NCBI RefSeq assembly: GCF_028745515.1
Contig: NZ_JAQZSG010000013.1
Location: 78,564-126,161, forward strand
Source: Paenibacillus thermotolerans
Lineage (GTDB): Bacteria > Bacillota > Bacilli > Paenibacillales > YIM-B00363
DNA length: 47,598 nt
Reading direction: 5' to 3'
The notes beneath the pieces are model-generated. The model was not told the origin of the DNA. It ran no database searches and saw only the letters and a program-made list of their open reading frames with translations. A program made the position numbers and the translations under genes. Of the stretch, positions 23,914 to 31,728 are shown in pieces; positions within the stretch are counted from its first letter, which is position 1, and every line of letters begins with the position of its first letter.

Positions 23914-25473
23914 ATGACAACTGCAAAAAAATCAAATCTCGGTCTCGTCGTTGCGGGACTGTTAATCGGGATTCTCACCGCCTCGATGGACGGCACCATA
24001 GTGGCGACGGCGATGGGTACGATTGTAGGGGAGCTGGGCGGACTCGACCAGTTCGTGTGGGTAACGTCGGCTTACATGGTCGCCGAAATGGCAGGGATGC
24101 CGATCTTCGGAAAGCTGTCCGACATGTTCGGGCGCAAGCGGTTTTTCATCTTCGGGCTCATTACGTTCCTTGGAGGCTCCATTCTGTGCGGAACCGCCGA
24201 CACCATCGTCCAATTGGCTTGCTATCGCGCCATTCAAGGCATCGGGGGAGGCGCTTTGATTCCGATCGCTTTTACAATCATGTTCGACGTGTTCCCTCCT
24301 GAGAAGCGGGGCAAGATGGGCGGCTTGTTCGGCGCGACATTCGGACTGTCCAGCATATTCGGGCCGCTGCTCGGCGCCTACATTACCGATTACATCAACT
24401 GGAGATGGGTGTTCTACATCAACCTGCCGCTCGGCTTGCTTTCCTTCATCTTCATCGCTTTCTTCTATAAAGAATCGATCCGGCATGCGAAGCAAAAAAT
24501 CGACTGGGCGGGCGCGTTCACCTTGGTCGGCGCCGTCGTCTGCGTCATGTTCGCGCTGGAGCTCGGCGGCCATTACTATGCTTGGGGCTCCGGCATTATT
24601 CTGAGCTTGTTTGCCGGCTTCGCCGTTTTGTTCGCCGCATTCTTGTACTTGGAGACGAAAGCGGAAGAGCCGATCATCTCGTTCGCCATGTTCAGACAGC
24701 GATTGTTCGCAGCAAGCAGCCTCATCGGCCTGTTTACCGGCGCCACCTTTATCGTCGCCACCGTTTACATCCCGATTTACATTCAAGGCGTGCAGGGCGG
24801 CACCGCGACAAATTCGGGATTGCTGCTGCTTCCGATGATGCTCGGCACGACCGTATCCGCACAATTGGGAGGCTTTCTGTCCTCCAAGTTCAGCTATCGG
24901 AGCGTCATGCTGCTCTTCAGCGTTATCTTCGTGCTCGGCTTCGGCCTGCTGACCACGTTGACGCCCGATACGTCCCGCCTTGCCGTTACGATCTTTATGA
25001 TCATCGTCGGTCTCGGCGTCGGCGCATCGTTCTCGGTGCTGGGCATGGCGACGATTCACCATTTCGACGATACGAGACGCGGCTCGGCGCAATCGACCAA
25101 CGCATTTCTGCGAGCATTCGGAATGACGCTCGGCATCGCGGTGCTTGGGATCGTGCAGCGGAACCTGCTGTCCGGCAAGTTGGAGAACGCGTTCCAAGCG
25201 GGGGGTTCCGACGCCGGGGGAGCGGCCGGTGCGTGGCTGCCGTCCAGCCTGATGGACGATCCGCGGGCGCTGCTCTCCCCTGAAGTGAGAGCGAACATTC
25301 CGAACGAAGTATTGGATACGATTACGGGCGCATTGTCCTCGTCGATCGCCCAGACGTTCGCGTGGACGCTCATACCTGCCGTACTATCGCTGCTGTTCGT
25401 ATTTTTGATGAGCGGCGAGCGCTTAATTCGCCCTTCGGCAGCACCTAATGCGAAGCAGAAGGCGGCTTCGTAA
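23914..25473 (+). CDS. 14-helix MFS drug efflux pump (DHA2 family)
   Basis: A 519-residue DHA2-family drug:H+ antiporter. Motif D1 (LLIGILTASMDGTIVATA), motif A (GKLSDMFGRKRFF), motif B (ACYRAIQGIGGG) and motif C (GATFGLSSIFGPLLGA) are all present, and about fourteen helices can be counted. The start is ATG 23914 with AAAGGAG 12 nt upstream, 30 nt after the fusion gene. It is the third gene of the PadR operon and the likely effector; an arginine and acidic residues in the motifs are intact. A short stem (GCGGCTT/AAGCCGC) overlaps its stop codon. Confidence 0.93.
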   Translation: MTTAKKSNLGLVVAGLLIGILTASMDGTIVATAMGTIVGELGGLDQFVWVTSAYMVAEMAGMPIFGKLSDMFGRKRFFIFGLITFLGGSILCGTADTIVQLACYRAIQGIGGGALIPIAFTIMFDVFPPEKRGKMGGLFGATFGLSSIFGPLLGAYITDYINWRWVFYINLPLGLLSFIFIAFFYKESIRHAKQKIDWAGAFTLVGAVVCVMFALELGGHYYAWGSGIILSLFAGFAVLFAAFLYLETKAEEPIISFAMFRQRLFAASSLIGLFTGATFIVATVYIPIYIQGVQGGTATNSGLLLLPMMLGTTVSAQLGGFLSSKFSYRSVMLLFSVIFVLGFGLLTTLTPDTSRLAVTIFMIIVGLGVGASFSVLGMATIHHFDDTRRGSAQSTNAFLRAFGMTLGIAVLGIVQRNLLSGKLENAFQAGGSDAGGAAGAWLPSSLMDDPRALLSPEVRANIPNEVLDTITGALSSSIAQTFAWTLIPAVLSLLFVFLMSGERLIRPSAAPNAKQKAAS

Positions 25474-25489
25474 GCCGCTTGCGCGAGGA

Positions 25490-25600
25490 TAGCGGAATTT
25501 CCGGCCGCTTCCTCCGGCGCGGCGAGTGCAACGGAACACCATTGCGTTGGAAGTAGCTAGTTTGGCGGTGTATGGGGCTGCAGCGGAATGAAGTTCCGTT
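25490..25600. other. Intergenic stretch with short inverted repeats
   Basis: The 150-bp gap before the shared terminator has no gene. It contains three small dyads: AGCGG/CCGCT at 25491-25509, CAACG/CGTTG at about 25529-25550 and CGGAA/TTCCG at 25584-25598. Spacing is irregular and they may be remnants of a degenerate repeat. Confidence 0.35.
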
Positions 25601-25650
25601 CGAGGCGGTCGCCCCTCCACCACTTTTTGGCGCTAATCATTTTCAACGAA

Positions 25651-25688
25651 AAAAGCCGTGCAGGGGATTTCCTCCCTGCACGGCTTTT
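25651..25688. terminator. Bidirectional terminator between pump and nucleotidase
   Basis: AAAAGCCGTGCAGG and CCTGCACGGCTTTT form a 14-bp stem with A and T runs on the two sides. It ends both the plus-strand efflux operon and the minus-strand nucleotidase gene, 6 nt from the latter's stop. Confidence 0.95.
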
Positions 25689-25694
25689 ACTGTT

Positions 25695-27968
25695 TTACTT
25701 CGCTGCCGGAATCTTTATGATTTGATTCGGATAAATCAGGTGCGGATTTTTCAGCTTGTTGTACTTGGCAAGGTCCTGCCACTTGACGCCGAACGAAGCC
25801 GCGATTTCGGAAAGCGTGTCGCCTCTCTTCACTACATACGCTTTGTCCGCCTTAGCCGGAGCCGAAGGTGTCGCAGGTTTAGCTGGTGTTGCCGGAGTCG
25901 CAGGTGCTCCCGGATTCCCCGGTGTAGCCGGTGTAGCCGGAGTTGCTGGGGTTGCAGGAGTCGCAGGTGTTGCAGGAGTTTCCGGTTTCTCCTCTGCAGC
26001 GCCTGCCGACAGCTTCAAACCGAACTTAGCGTATCCGTCCTCTTCAACGCCGATGAACGACAGCGTATCGCTGCCTTCGGCGAACGCCTTCGCATCCGGC
26101 GACGTCTTGAACGTTACGTTCACTTTGCCCGCGACAGCCGCGAACTTCCAGTTGCCGTCGGCCGTCGGATTGATCGTCCCGTTCTCGCGAATATAATCGA
26201 TAACGGCTTGGCGGTTCTCATCCGGCGATTTCAAAATGATCCGAGTACCGTCCGGGTTCGCTCTCGGCCCGGAAGCACGGTAGTTGTTCGTAGCTACAAC
26301 GAATTTCTGATTCTCATCGATCGGCTTGCCGTTGAATTTCAAGTTGACGATCCGGTGCGCATCAGAGTTCACGACCGTCTTCCCTGCCGCATCGTAACGC
26401 GCCGGCTGCGTAACATCGATCTCGTACGTTACGCCGTCGATAACGTCATAGTTGTACGTCGGGAAATCGTAATTTACGAGCGCTTGCTCTTCCGTCTTCT
26501 TCGGATCGATCGTGTTGAACTGGCCTGCCGACCATTCCAGCCACTCGCGCACTTCCGCGCCCGTAAGGACAACCGCTTGAACCGTATTGGAATACAAGTA
26601 CAAATCCGCTACGTTCTTAATGGCGATCGGACCGGCGGCAATGTTGGTATAGTAGGTCGGACCTTGACGTCCGCCCGCTTTAAACGGAGCGCCTGCGGAC
26701 AATACCGGGAGCCCTTCGTAATCGGTGCCTTGCAGCGCCTTCTTCACGTACCACTTCTGCGCATCCGTAACGATCTGTATGGACGGATCGTCCTGTGCCA
26801 ACGCGAAGAAGCTGTTGATCGGCGCCGATGTCGTTCCGACCGGGCCGCGCACATACTCAATCGTAGCTTCATGCTCCTCATGAACGGCGTCAAGCACTTC
26901 TTGGTCTGCGCCGACCAAAGCGGTTTTCGTAGCCGCGTCATAAACCGCGCGCACGGAAACCGCGGATTTTACAACCGCCCACTTGCCGTCCACCTTCTGG
27001 ATTTCCAAATCGATAATTCCGAGATTGTTGCCCCAGAAGCCCGGTTCGACCGCCGGAACCCCGTTAATGGTACCCTTGGTCAAATCCACGCCGCTCTTGC
27101 CTTCGAAAGACTTATCCGGGAACACCTTGTGCGCATGTCCGAACAGAATCGCGTCGATGCCTTCGACTTTGCTCAAATACAGCACGGAGTTTTCCATCAT
27201 TTCGCCTTCCGGAATGTCCTCGAAGCCGGAGTGAGGAATCGCAACGACGATATCGGCTCCTTCGGCCTTCATCTTCGGCACGAGCGTCTTGGCCGTATCA
27301 ATGATGTCCTTCGCAATGACTTTGCCTTCAAGGTTTGCCTTGTCCCACTGCATAATTTGCGGGGGGACGAAGCCGATGACGCCGACCTTGATCGTATGCT
27401 CTTGGCCCGCTTCGTCGACGACCTTTTTATCCAGAATAATATATTGGTTCTTAAAATACGGCTTGTCGTTGGAAGGGTCGTTGTCGCCGTCGTCGACATA
27501 CACGTTGGCGTTCACGTAAGGGAAGTCCGCGCCCTTCAAGGAAGTTTCCAAGAAGTCCAAGCCGAAGTTAAACTCGTGGTTTCCGATGTTACCGGCGTCG
27601 TAATCAAATAGATTCATAGCTTTATAAACAGGGTGCGTTTCTCCGTCCTGCAGCGGATCGACCTTCGCGACATAATCCCCCAGCGGGTTACCTTGGATCA
27701 AATCGCCGTTGTCAAACAGCAGGCTGTTCTTCGATTCCTCCCGCGCCGCGCGGATGAGCGTCGCCGTCTTCGCAAAGCCGTACTCATCGGTAGGCTTGTC
27801 CGCAAAGTAATCGTAGTTGACCATGTTGACGTGCAAATCGGTGGTCTCCATAATCCGAAGCTTTACGACCGGATCGCCCTCCGCGGCGGAAGCCCACAAC
27901 GGAACGGCTAGAACGTTAAATGCGACGGTTGCTGCCAATACACCTTTTTGCCATGCAAGTTTGCGCAT
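25695..27968 (-). CDS. Secreted 2',3'-cyclic phosphodiesterase/nucleotidase with LysM anchor
   Basis: A 757-residue exported enzyme. After a signal peptide (1-29, LWASAAEG) comes a calcineurin-type metallophosphatase domain with ETTDLHVN, FDNGDLIQG, GNHEFNFG, HSG and GHAHKVF, then the 5'-nucleotidase C-terminal domain with the substrate motif NNYRASGP. A linker rich in PAT repeats (about residues 657-700) leads to a C-terminal LysM domain (YVVKRGDTLSEIAASFG). It belongs to the CpdB/YfkN family, which recycles cyclic nucleotides and 3'-nucleotides outside the cell. The LysM domain should tie it to peptidoglycan. It is a single gene with a strong ribosome site (AGGAGG). Confidence 0.93.
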   Translation of the reverse strand: MRKLAWQKGVLAATVAFNVLAVPLWASAAEGDPVVKLRIMETTDLHVNMVNYDYFADKPTDEYGFAKTATLIRAAREESKNSLLFDNGDLIQGNPLGDYVAKVDPLQDGETHPVYKAMNLFDYDAGNIGNHEFNFGLDFLETSLKGADFPYVNANVYVDDGDNDPSNDKPYFKNQYIILDKKVVDEAGQEHTIKVGVIGFVPPQIMQWDKANLEGKVIAKDIIDTAKTLVPKMKAEGADIVVAIPHSGFEDIPEGEMMENSVLYLSKVEGIDAILFGHAHKVFPDKSFEGKSGVDLTKGTINGVPAVEPGFWGNNLGIIDLEIQKVDGKWAVVKSAVSVRAVYDAATKTALVGADQEVLDAVHEEHEATIEYVRGPVGTTSAPINSFFALAQDDPSIQIVTDAQKWYVKKALQGTDYEGLPVLSAGAPFKAGGRQGPTYYTNIAAGPIAIKNVADLYLYSNTVQAVVLTGAEVREWLEWSAGQFNTIDPKKTEEQALVNYDFPTYNYDVIDGVTYEIDVTQPARYDAAGKTVVNSDAHRIVNLKFNGKPIDENQKFVVATNNYRASGPRANPDGTRIILKSPDENRQAVIDYIRENGTINPTADGNWKFAAVAGKVNVTFKTSPDAKAFAEGSDTLSFIGVEEDGYAKFGLKLSAGAAEEKPETPATPATPATPATPATPATPGNPGAPATPATPAKPATPSAPAKADKAYVVKRGDTLSEIAASFGVKWQDLAKYNKLKNPHLIYPNQIIKIPAAK
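25857..25990 (-). repeat. Tandem repeat coding the PAT linker
   Basis: Imperfect 9-bp repeats encode Pro-Ala-Thr triplets in the linker between catalytic and LysM domains. The third-codon bases vary, so the array is old rather than freshly amplified; copy number may differ between strains. Confidence 0.75.
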
Positions 27969-28323
27969 GTAGAAGTACTCCTCCTATTGGAAAAAGTGGG
28001 AACTAGAATAGATTACCATAAAAACTAACAGAACGGTCTGGATTTACAAAAATAAAACATCCTTTTTTTCAAAGCAATTTCACTGAAGCAGGACCGCGTT
28101 AGCGGTAAGTTTTTTGAAACTATAAAAAGAAAGAACGTATAAATCAATTGGTAATTTGGAATTTCATCCTCGGGGTAAAATAAATGTTTTTCAGAATTCT
28201 TTCGATATACCTTTCCATATATAACCGCCGAACTTCCGGCGGTAACACACTTACTTTTCTGAGCTATAGGCGAATTCTAACTCACGTTCTTCAAAGAATA
28301 ATTTGTATTGAAAATACATCGTA
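27969..28323. other. AT-rich intergenic region without a gene
   Basis: No coding frame with a ribosome site. It should contain the nucleotidase promoter, which I could not define. A 7-bp stem (ACCGCCG/CGGCGGT, 28224-28243) lies about 80 nt beyond the stalk-domain gene but lacks a U-run. A second stem, ACCGC/GCGGT, before TTTTTT occurs near 28092-28113 on the plus strand. Confidence 0.5.
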
Positions 28324-28854
28324 TTATCGACCTTTTTTTAGGTTATTTCCCTTCGCTATGAAAAGGTCCCCATTTTTTTTATTAAGTTTAAACGTAACGT
28401 CACCAAAACTCTTGGTTAAGTACTCAGGAATTTCGATCTTAACTAACTTCCCCTGAAGAAGGAGAGTCCCACCAATAGCTTGAGTAAACGCCCTTGCCGG
28501 CAGGTATGTCACTCCATCTATTACTCTAACCGTCCCCCCCGTGCTCACTTCTTTATCGTTAACTATAATTTTTCGCTCACCAGCTTTCATTTTTACATTG
28601 AATCCACCACCAGTTAGCGTTGCGATTTTTGAAACCTGATCCCACGACAATTTCCAACGTAACGCATCCGCCATTTCTCGAATTGGGATGTTGAGCTGTC
28701 CAGTTTGAACGATAGGGTTAGAAATTGATAATCCATTCACTTCCGCGGTGTAGTTGCTGCTTGACTTTGCAGCGACAGCGATTCCGCCCATAGCATTCGG
28801 AGTTATTATGCAGGTCAATGCAATTACGAAAGTAAACACAGCCTTAAATCTCAT
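28324..28854 (-). CDS. Secreted copper-amine-oxidase-N-like stalk-domain protein
   Basis: A 176-residue exported protein: signal peptide (about 1-28), then a copper-amine-oxidase N-terminal-like stalk domain with paired landmarks NIPIREMADALRWKLSWD and VTYLPARAFTQAIGG. Such domains occur as add-ons of surface proteins in Paenibacillus. No catalytic domain is present, so it may bind cell wall or a partner. GAGGAG is 8 nt before the ATG. The gene and its flanks are visibly AT-richer than the neighbours, which suggests separate ancestry. Function not assigned. Confidence 0.8.
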   Translation of the reverse strand: MRFKAVFTFVIALTCIITPNAMGGIAVAAKSSSNYTAEVNGLSISNPIVQTGQLNIPIREMADALRWKLSWDQVSKIATLTGGGFNVKMKAGERKIIVNDKEVSTGGTVRVIDGVTYLPARAFTQAIGGTLLLQGKLVKIEIPEYLTKSFGDVTFKLNKKNGDLFIAKGNNLKKGR

Positions 28855-28896
28855 CTAAACCGCTCCTCGTATTTGCTTATTTAACTTCTAAACGCA

Positions 28897-28926
28897 ATTT
28901 TACCTGTATATGTTTCTATTCGTAAA
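28897..28926 (-). promoter_or_regulatory. Possible promoter of the stalk-domain gene
   Basis: TTTACG (28921-28926) and TAAAAT (28897-28902), 18 bp apart, about 40 bp before the ATG. Since the region is AT-rich, chance is a fair alternative. The stretch 28927-29135 shows nothing else. Confidence 0.4.
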
Positions 28927-29140
28927 ATATGTAAATTGAAAGAAAAGAAGGTACATATTGATTGACTTTTCTGCGCTTGAAGCTTCCTTCTGCTCCTGCA
29001 CAGTTCCTTCTTACACCATACCTTCTTTAAGGTTTTGTTGTCTGCAACCGACAATAACTATTAGAACGGTTATTAAAACTAAGCAAATTAAGGAAAATCA
29101 ACAGATTTGAACTTTTGATTACAAAAAACGGCATAAAAAA

Positions 29141-29170
29141 TGCCCCTCCCCGCACCTGCAGGAAGAGGCA
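29141..29170 (-). terminator. Terminator of the bcr-uppP operon
   Basis: TGCCTCTTCC pairs with GGGGAGGGGCA through wobble pairs and is followed by TTTTTTATG on the minus strand, 9 nt past the uppP stop. Confidence 0.9.
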
Positions 29171-29179
29171 TCCGCCAAT

Positions 29180-29980
29180 TTATCTCATCACAAAGAAATA
29201 GAATACTGCAGCAATCACGAACCGGTACAGCGCGAACCATTCGAGCTTGAGCCGCTTGATCAAATTCAGGAACGTAACGACCGCGATCATCGCGACGACG
29301 AAGGCCGCAACGAAGCCGATGAGAAACAGCATCAAATCGTCCGAAGTCAAAAATTCGCGGCTGTCGTACATGTCGAGCACCGTTGCGCCGAGCATGACCG
29401 GAACCGAAATCATGAACGTGAAATCGGCCGCCGCTTTCTGGCTCGTTCCGAGCAGCAGACCGCCGGAGATCGTCGAGCCCGAACGGGAAAAGCCGGGCCA
29501 CAGCGCCAAACATTGGAACAGCCCGATGCCGAACGCCTGCTTGTACGTAATGTCGTCCGTCTCTACCGCCGTCACCTTCCGCTTCGCCCGAACGGCGACA
29601 ATCATCAGAACGCCGCCGATAATCAATCCGATCAGCACCGGCGCCGGTCCGAACAGCTGTCCCTTGATGACATCCTTGAAAATCAAATACACGATCAAAG
29701 CAGGAATCATGGCGGCGATCATATGCAGCGCGTTCAGCCTTTTCGCCGAAAAATCGAACTTTAGCAAATCCTTCAAAATTTGCATGTACCGTTTCCAATA
29801 TAGAATGAGAACCGCCATCACAGCCCCCAGCTGAATCACGATCTTAAACGTGTCGGCCGCTTGTCCTTCAAAGCCGAGCAGATCGCCCGCCAAAATCAAG
29901 TGACCGGTGGAAGAGACCGGAAGAAACTCCGTCAAGCCTTCGATAATGCCCAAAATAATGGCACTAATAATGTCGTACAT
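29180..29980 (-). CDS. uppP: Undecaprenyl-diphosphatase UppP (BacA)
   Basis: A 266-residue polytopic enzyme that dephosphorylates undecaprenyl pyrophosphate, recycling the carrier for wall synthesis. Both family motifs are present: EGLTEFLPVSSTGH (residues 14-27) and PGFSRSGSTI. The frame extends to 30121, but ATG 29980 follows the TAG of the permease gene by 2 nt and starts with the family N terminus. It is cotranscribed behind a BcrA/BcrB-like ABC transporter; overproduction confers bacitracin resistance. In the classical bcrABC operon the third gene is a PAP2-type phosphatase, so a BacA-type enzyme is an alternative solution. Confidence 0.93.
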   Translation of the reverse strand: MYDIISAIILGIIEGLTEFLPVSSTGHLILAGDLLGFEGQAADTFKIVIQLGAVMAVLILYWKRYMQILKDLLKFDFSAKRLNALHMIAAMIPALIVYLIFKDVIKGQLFGPAPVLIGLIIGGVLMIVAVRAKRKVTAVETDDITYKQAFGIGLFQCLALWPGFSRSGSTISGGLLLGTSQKAAADFTFMISVPVMLGATVLDMYDSREFLTSDDLMLFLIGFVAAFVVAMIAVVTFLNLIKRLKLEWFALYRFVIAAVFYFFVMR

Positions 29981-29982
29981 AC

Positions 29983-30708
29983 CTAAATATCCGCCTTTCT
30001 GAAGTAGGTTATGGCTGCGATGAAACAGATCAGCGATGTAGCCGCAATGCTCGCGTAGGAATAGAAGGCCGGATATCTCGGAAAAAGCGCGCCGTTCGCG
30101 ATATCCATAGCGGCCGTCCACGGAATCAAACCGCGGCGGTCCGAGTTGTAGCCCATCACGTTAATTAAGGTAATTACGATGCTTAGGACGATGGACGGCA
30201 CGTAATTTTTCATCACGACGGAAGTCAGAACGATCGGAGTCGACAGAACGAACAGCAGCGCTCCGGCCGTCATAAATTGCCGAAAAGCTTCCCACATCAA
30301 ACCCGTACCGAACCCGCCGAACCGCCCGATCAAGCCTAGCGCCAGCGTAAGGCCCCAAGCCAGTACGGTGAGCAGCATGATCCATAGGAATAGGAGGAGC
30401 ATCTTGCTCGCCATGATGCTGATTCGGGATACCGGCAGCGTAAGCAAATTTTTGAGCGTATCCTCCGCATATTCCCGGTTAAAAACATACGCCGTCACCA
30501 CCCCGTACAACGGAACACCGATTAACAGCGTAACATATAAATTCGTTTGAGCAAATAGCTCCGCGAACAAGACGGGCTCCCTCAACTCCGTATCGATGGA
30601 GGAGGCGATTACGACCATGAACGGGGCCACCGCGGCGCCGATCATGCTCAGCAGGAACATTCTGGAGCGCTTCAGCTTTAGGATTTCCGTAAACAACAAA
30701 TTAACCAA
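29983..30708 (-). CDS. ABC-2-type permease (BcrB-like)
   Basis: A 241-residue permease with six hydrophobic segments, beginning LFTEILKLKRSRMFLLSMIG, the typical N terminus of BcrB/lantibiotic-immunity permeases. It contains FNREYAEDTLKNLLTLPVSR, a conserved loop in this group that contacts the ATPase. The start is TTG 30708, overlapping the ATPase gene by 8 nt; the ribosome site GGGAG is very close, so a later TTG at about 30699 is possible. Paired with the ATPase at 30701, it likely removes a lipid-II-binding or UPP-binding peptide from the membrane. Confidence 0.88.
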   Translation of the reverse strand: MVNLLFTEILKLKRSRMFLLSMIGAAVAPFMVVIASSIDTELREPVLFAELFAQTNLYVTLLIGVPLYGVVTAYVFNREYAEDTLKNLLTLPVSRISIMASKMLLLFLWIMLLTVLAWGLTLALGLIGRFGGFGTGLMWEAFRQFMTAGALLFVLSTPIVLTSVVMKNYVPSIVLSIVITLINVMGYNSDRRGLIPWTAAMDIANGALFPRYPAFYSYASIAATSLICFIAAITYFRKADI

Positions 30709-31624
30709 AGCTCCCGCCCCCTACCAGCCTTGTGAAATAATCCTCCAACGTATCTTCGCTGACCGTCATTTTCGACACCTCGATCTCGTTATGCACGAAC
30801 AGTTTGTTCATGGCCGCCTGTTGTCCCTGATGGAAATAGACGCGCAGCGTGCCTCCGTGCCGAACCTCGTAATCTTGGATTTGAAAATGCCGCTCCAGCA
30901 GCATCACCGCCTTATGATCGTCGGACACCTGAAACTCGATGTACCGGCGGTTCATTTGCCGAAGCTGCTCGGAGCCGATTTGCGAAAGCAGCCTGCCCTC
31001 GTGGATGATGCCCATCGTATCCGCCAGCTGCTCGATTTCGGATAAGATATGGCTTGATATGAAAATCGTAATTCGTCTTTCCTGCGACAGCGTCTTGATC
31101 AGCGTCCTCATCTCTTTAATGCCGATCGGGTCGAGTCCGTTCGTCGGCTCGTCCAGGATGAGCAGCTCGGGGTAATGCAGCAGCGCCCTGGCGATGCCGA
31201 GCCGCTGCTTCATGCCCAGCGAATAGGTTCCGACCCGCTTTTTCGTTTCGTCCTGCAAGCCTACAATCTCTAGCGCCTCTTCAATCGCACGCTTCTTATG
31301 TACGCCGATGATTCGAGCATTGATCAGCAGGTTTTCCCTCGCCGTCAAATTTTCGTAAAAGCCCGGCGTTTCGACGATCGACCCGATGCGCCTGAGAATG
31401 GTGCCGCGGCGTTCCTGCAGCTTCTCCCCGAATATTTCGATATCGCCGGAGGTAGGCTTGATCAGGCCGAGGAGCATGCGGATCGTGGTCGTTTTGCCTG
31501 CGCCGTTGCGGCCGAGGAAGCCGTAAATTTCCCCTTGCTTTACGGTTAGGTTTATTTCGTTGACGGAAATTTGCCCGCCGCCGTACACCTTCGTCAGCTT
31601 CGTCGTCTTGATGATTGCATCCAT
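30701..31624 (-). CDS. ABC transporter ATPase (BcrA-like)
   Basis: A 307-residue ATP-binding subunit with Walker A GRNGAGKTTT, Q-loop, signature YSLGMKQRLGIA, Walker B LLILDEPTNGLD and the switch SSHILSE. The C-terminal 80 residues match BcrA-type extensions. It partners the permease downstream (8-nt overlap) and both precede uppP. ATG 31624 follows AAGGAAGGAA. A promoter with an 11-bp direct repeat lies directly upstream, after the sensor kinase gene. Bacitracin is the likely substrate; other lantibiotic-like peptides are possible. Confidence 0.93.
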   Translation of the reverse strand: MDAIIKTTKLTKVYGGGQISVNEINLTVKQGEIYGFLGRNGAGKTTTIRMLLGLIKPTSGDIEIFGEKLQERRGTILRRIGSIVETPGFYENLTARENLLINARIIGVHKKRAIEEALEIVGLQDETKKRVGTYSLGMKQRLGIARALLHYPELLILDEPTNGLDPIGIKEMRTLIKTLSQERRITIFISSHILSEIEQLADTMGIIHEGRLLSQIGSEQLRQMNRRYIEFQVSDDHKAVMLLERHFQIQDYEVRHGGTLRVYFHQGQQAAMNKLFVHNEIEVSKMTVSEDTLEDYFTRLVGGGSFG

Positions 31625-31660
31625 TGCGGAATCGTTCCTTCCTTATGAATGTATGAGACT

Positions 31661-31714
31661 ATTGTAAGAGGAAGGCCTTAAATAGGGCTTATCTATTTCT
31701 TAATGGTTTCTTAA
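31661..31714 (-). promoter_or_regulatory. Activator-type promoter with 11-bp direct repeats
   Basis: Minus-strand TTAAGAAA occurs at 31707-31714 and 31696-31703, exactly 11 bp apart; a weaker third half (ATAAGCCC) follows at 31685-31692. Downstream is a TACAAT -10 (31661-31666) with no acceptable -35. OmpR-family regulators bind same-face direct repeats of about 10-11 bp and often replace a -35. The upstream response regulator is the obvious candidate activator. Confidence 0.75.
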
Positions 31715-31728
31715 AAAGGATCCGCGCT

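Noticed and set aside
25572-27611. 679-codon plus-strand frame
   Set aside because: Antisense shadow of the nucleotidase gene, composed of low-complexity Arg-rich sequence.
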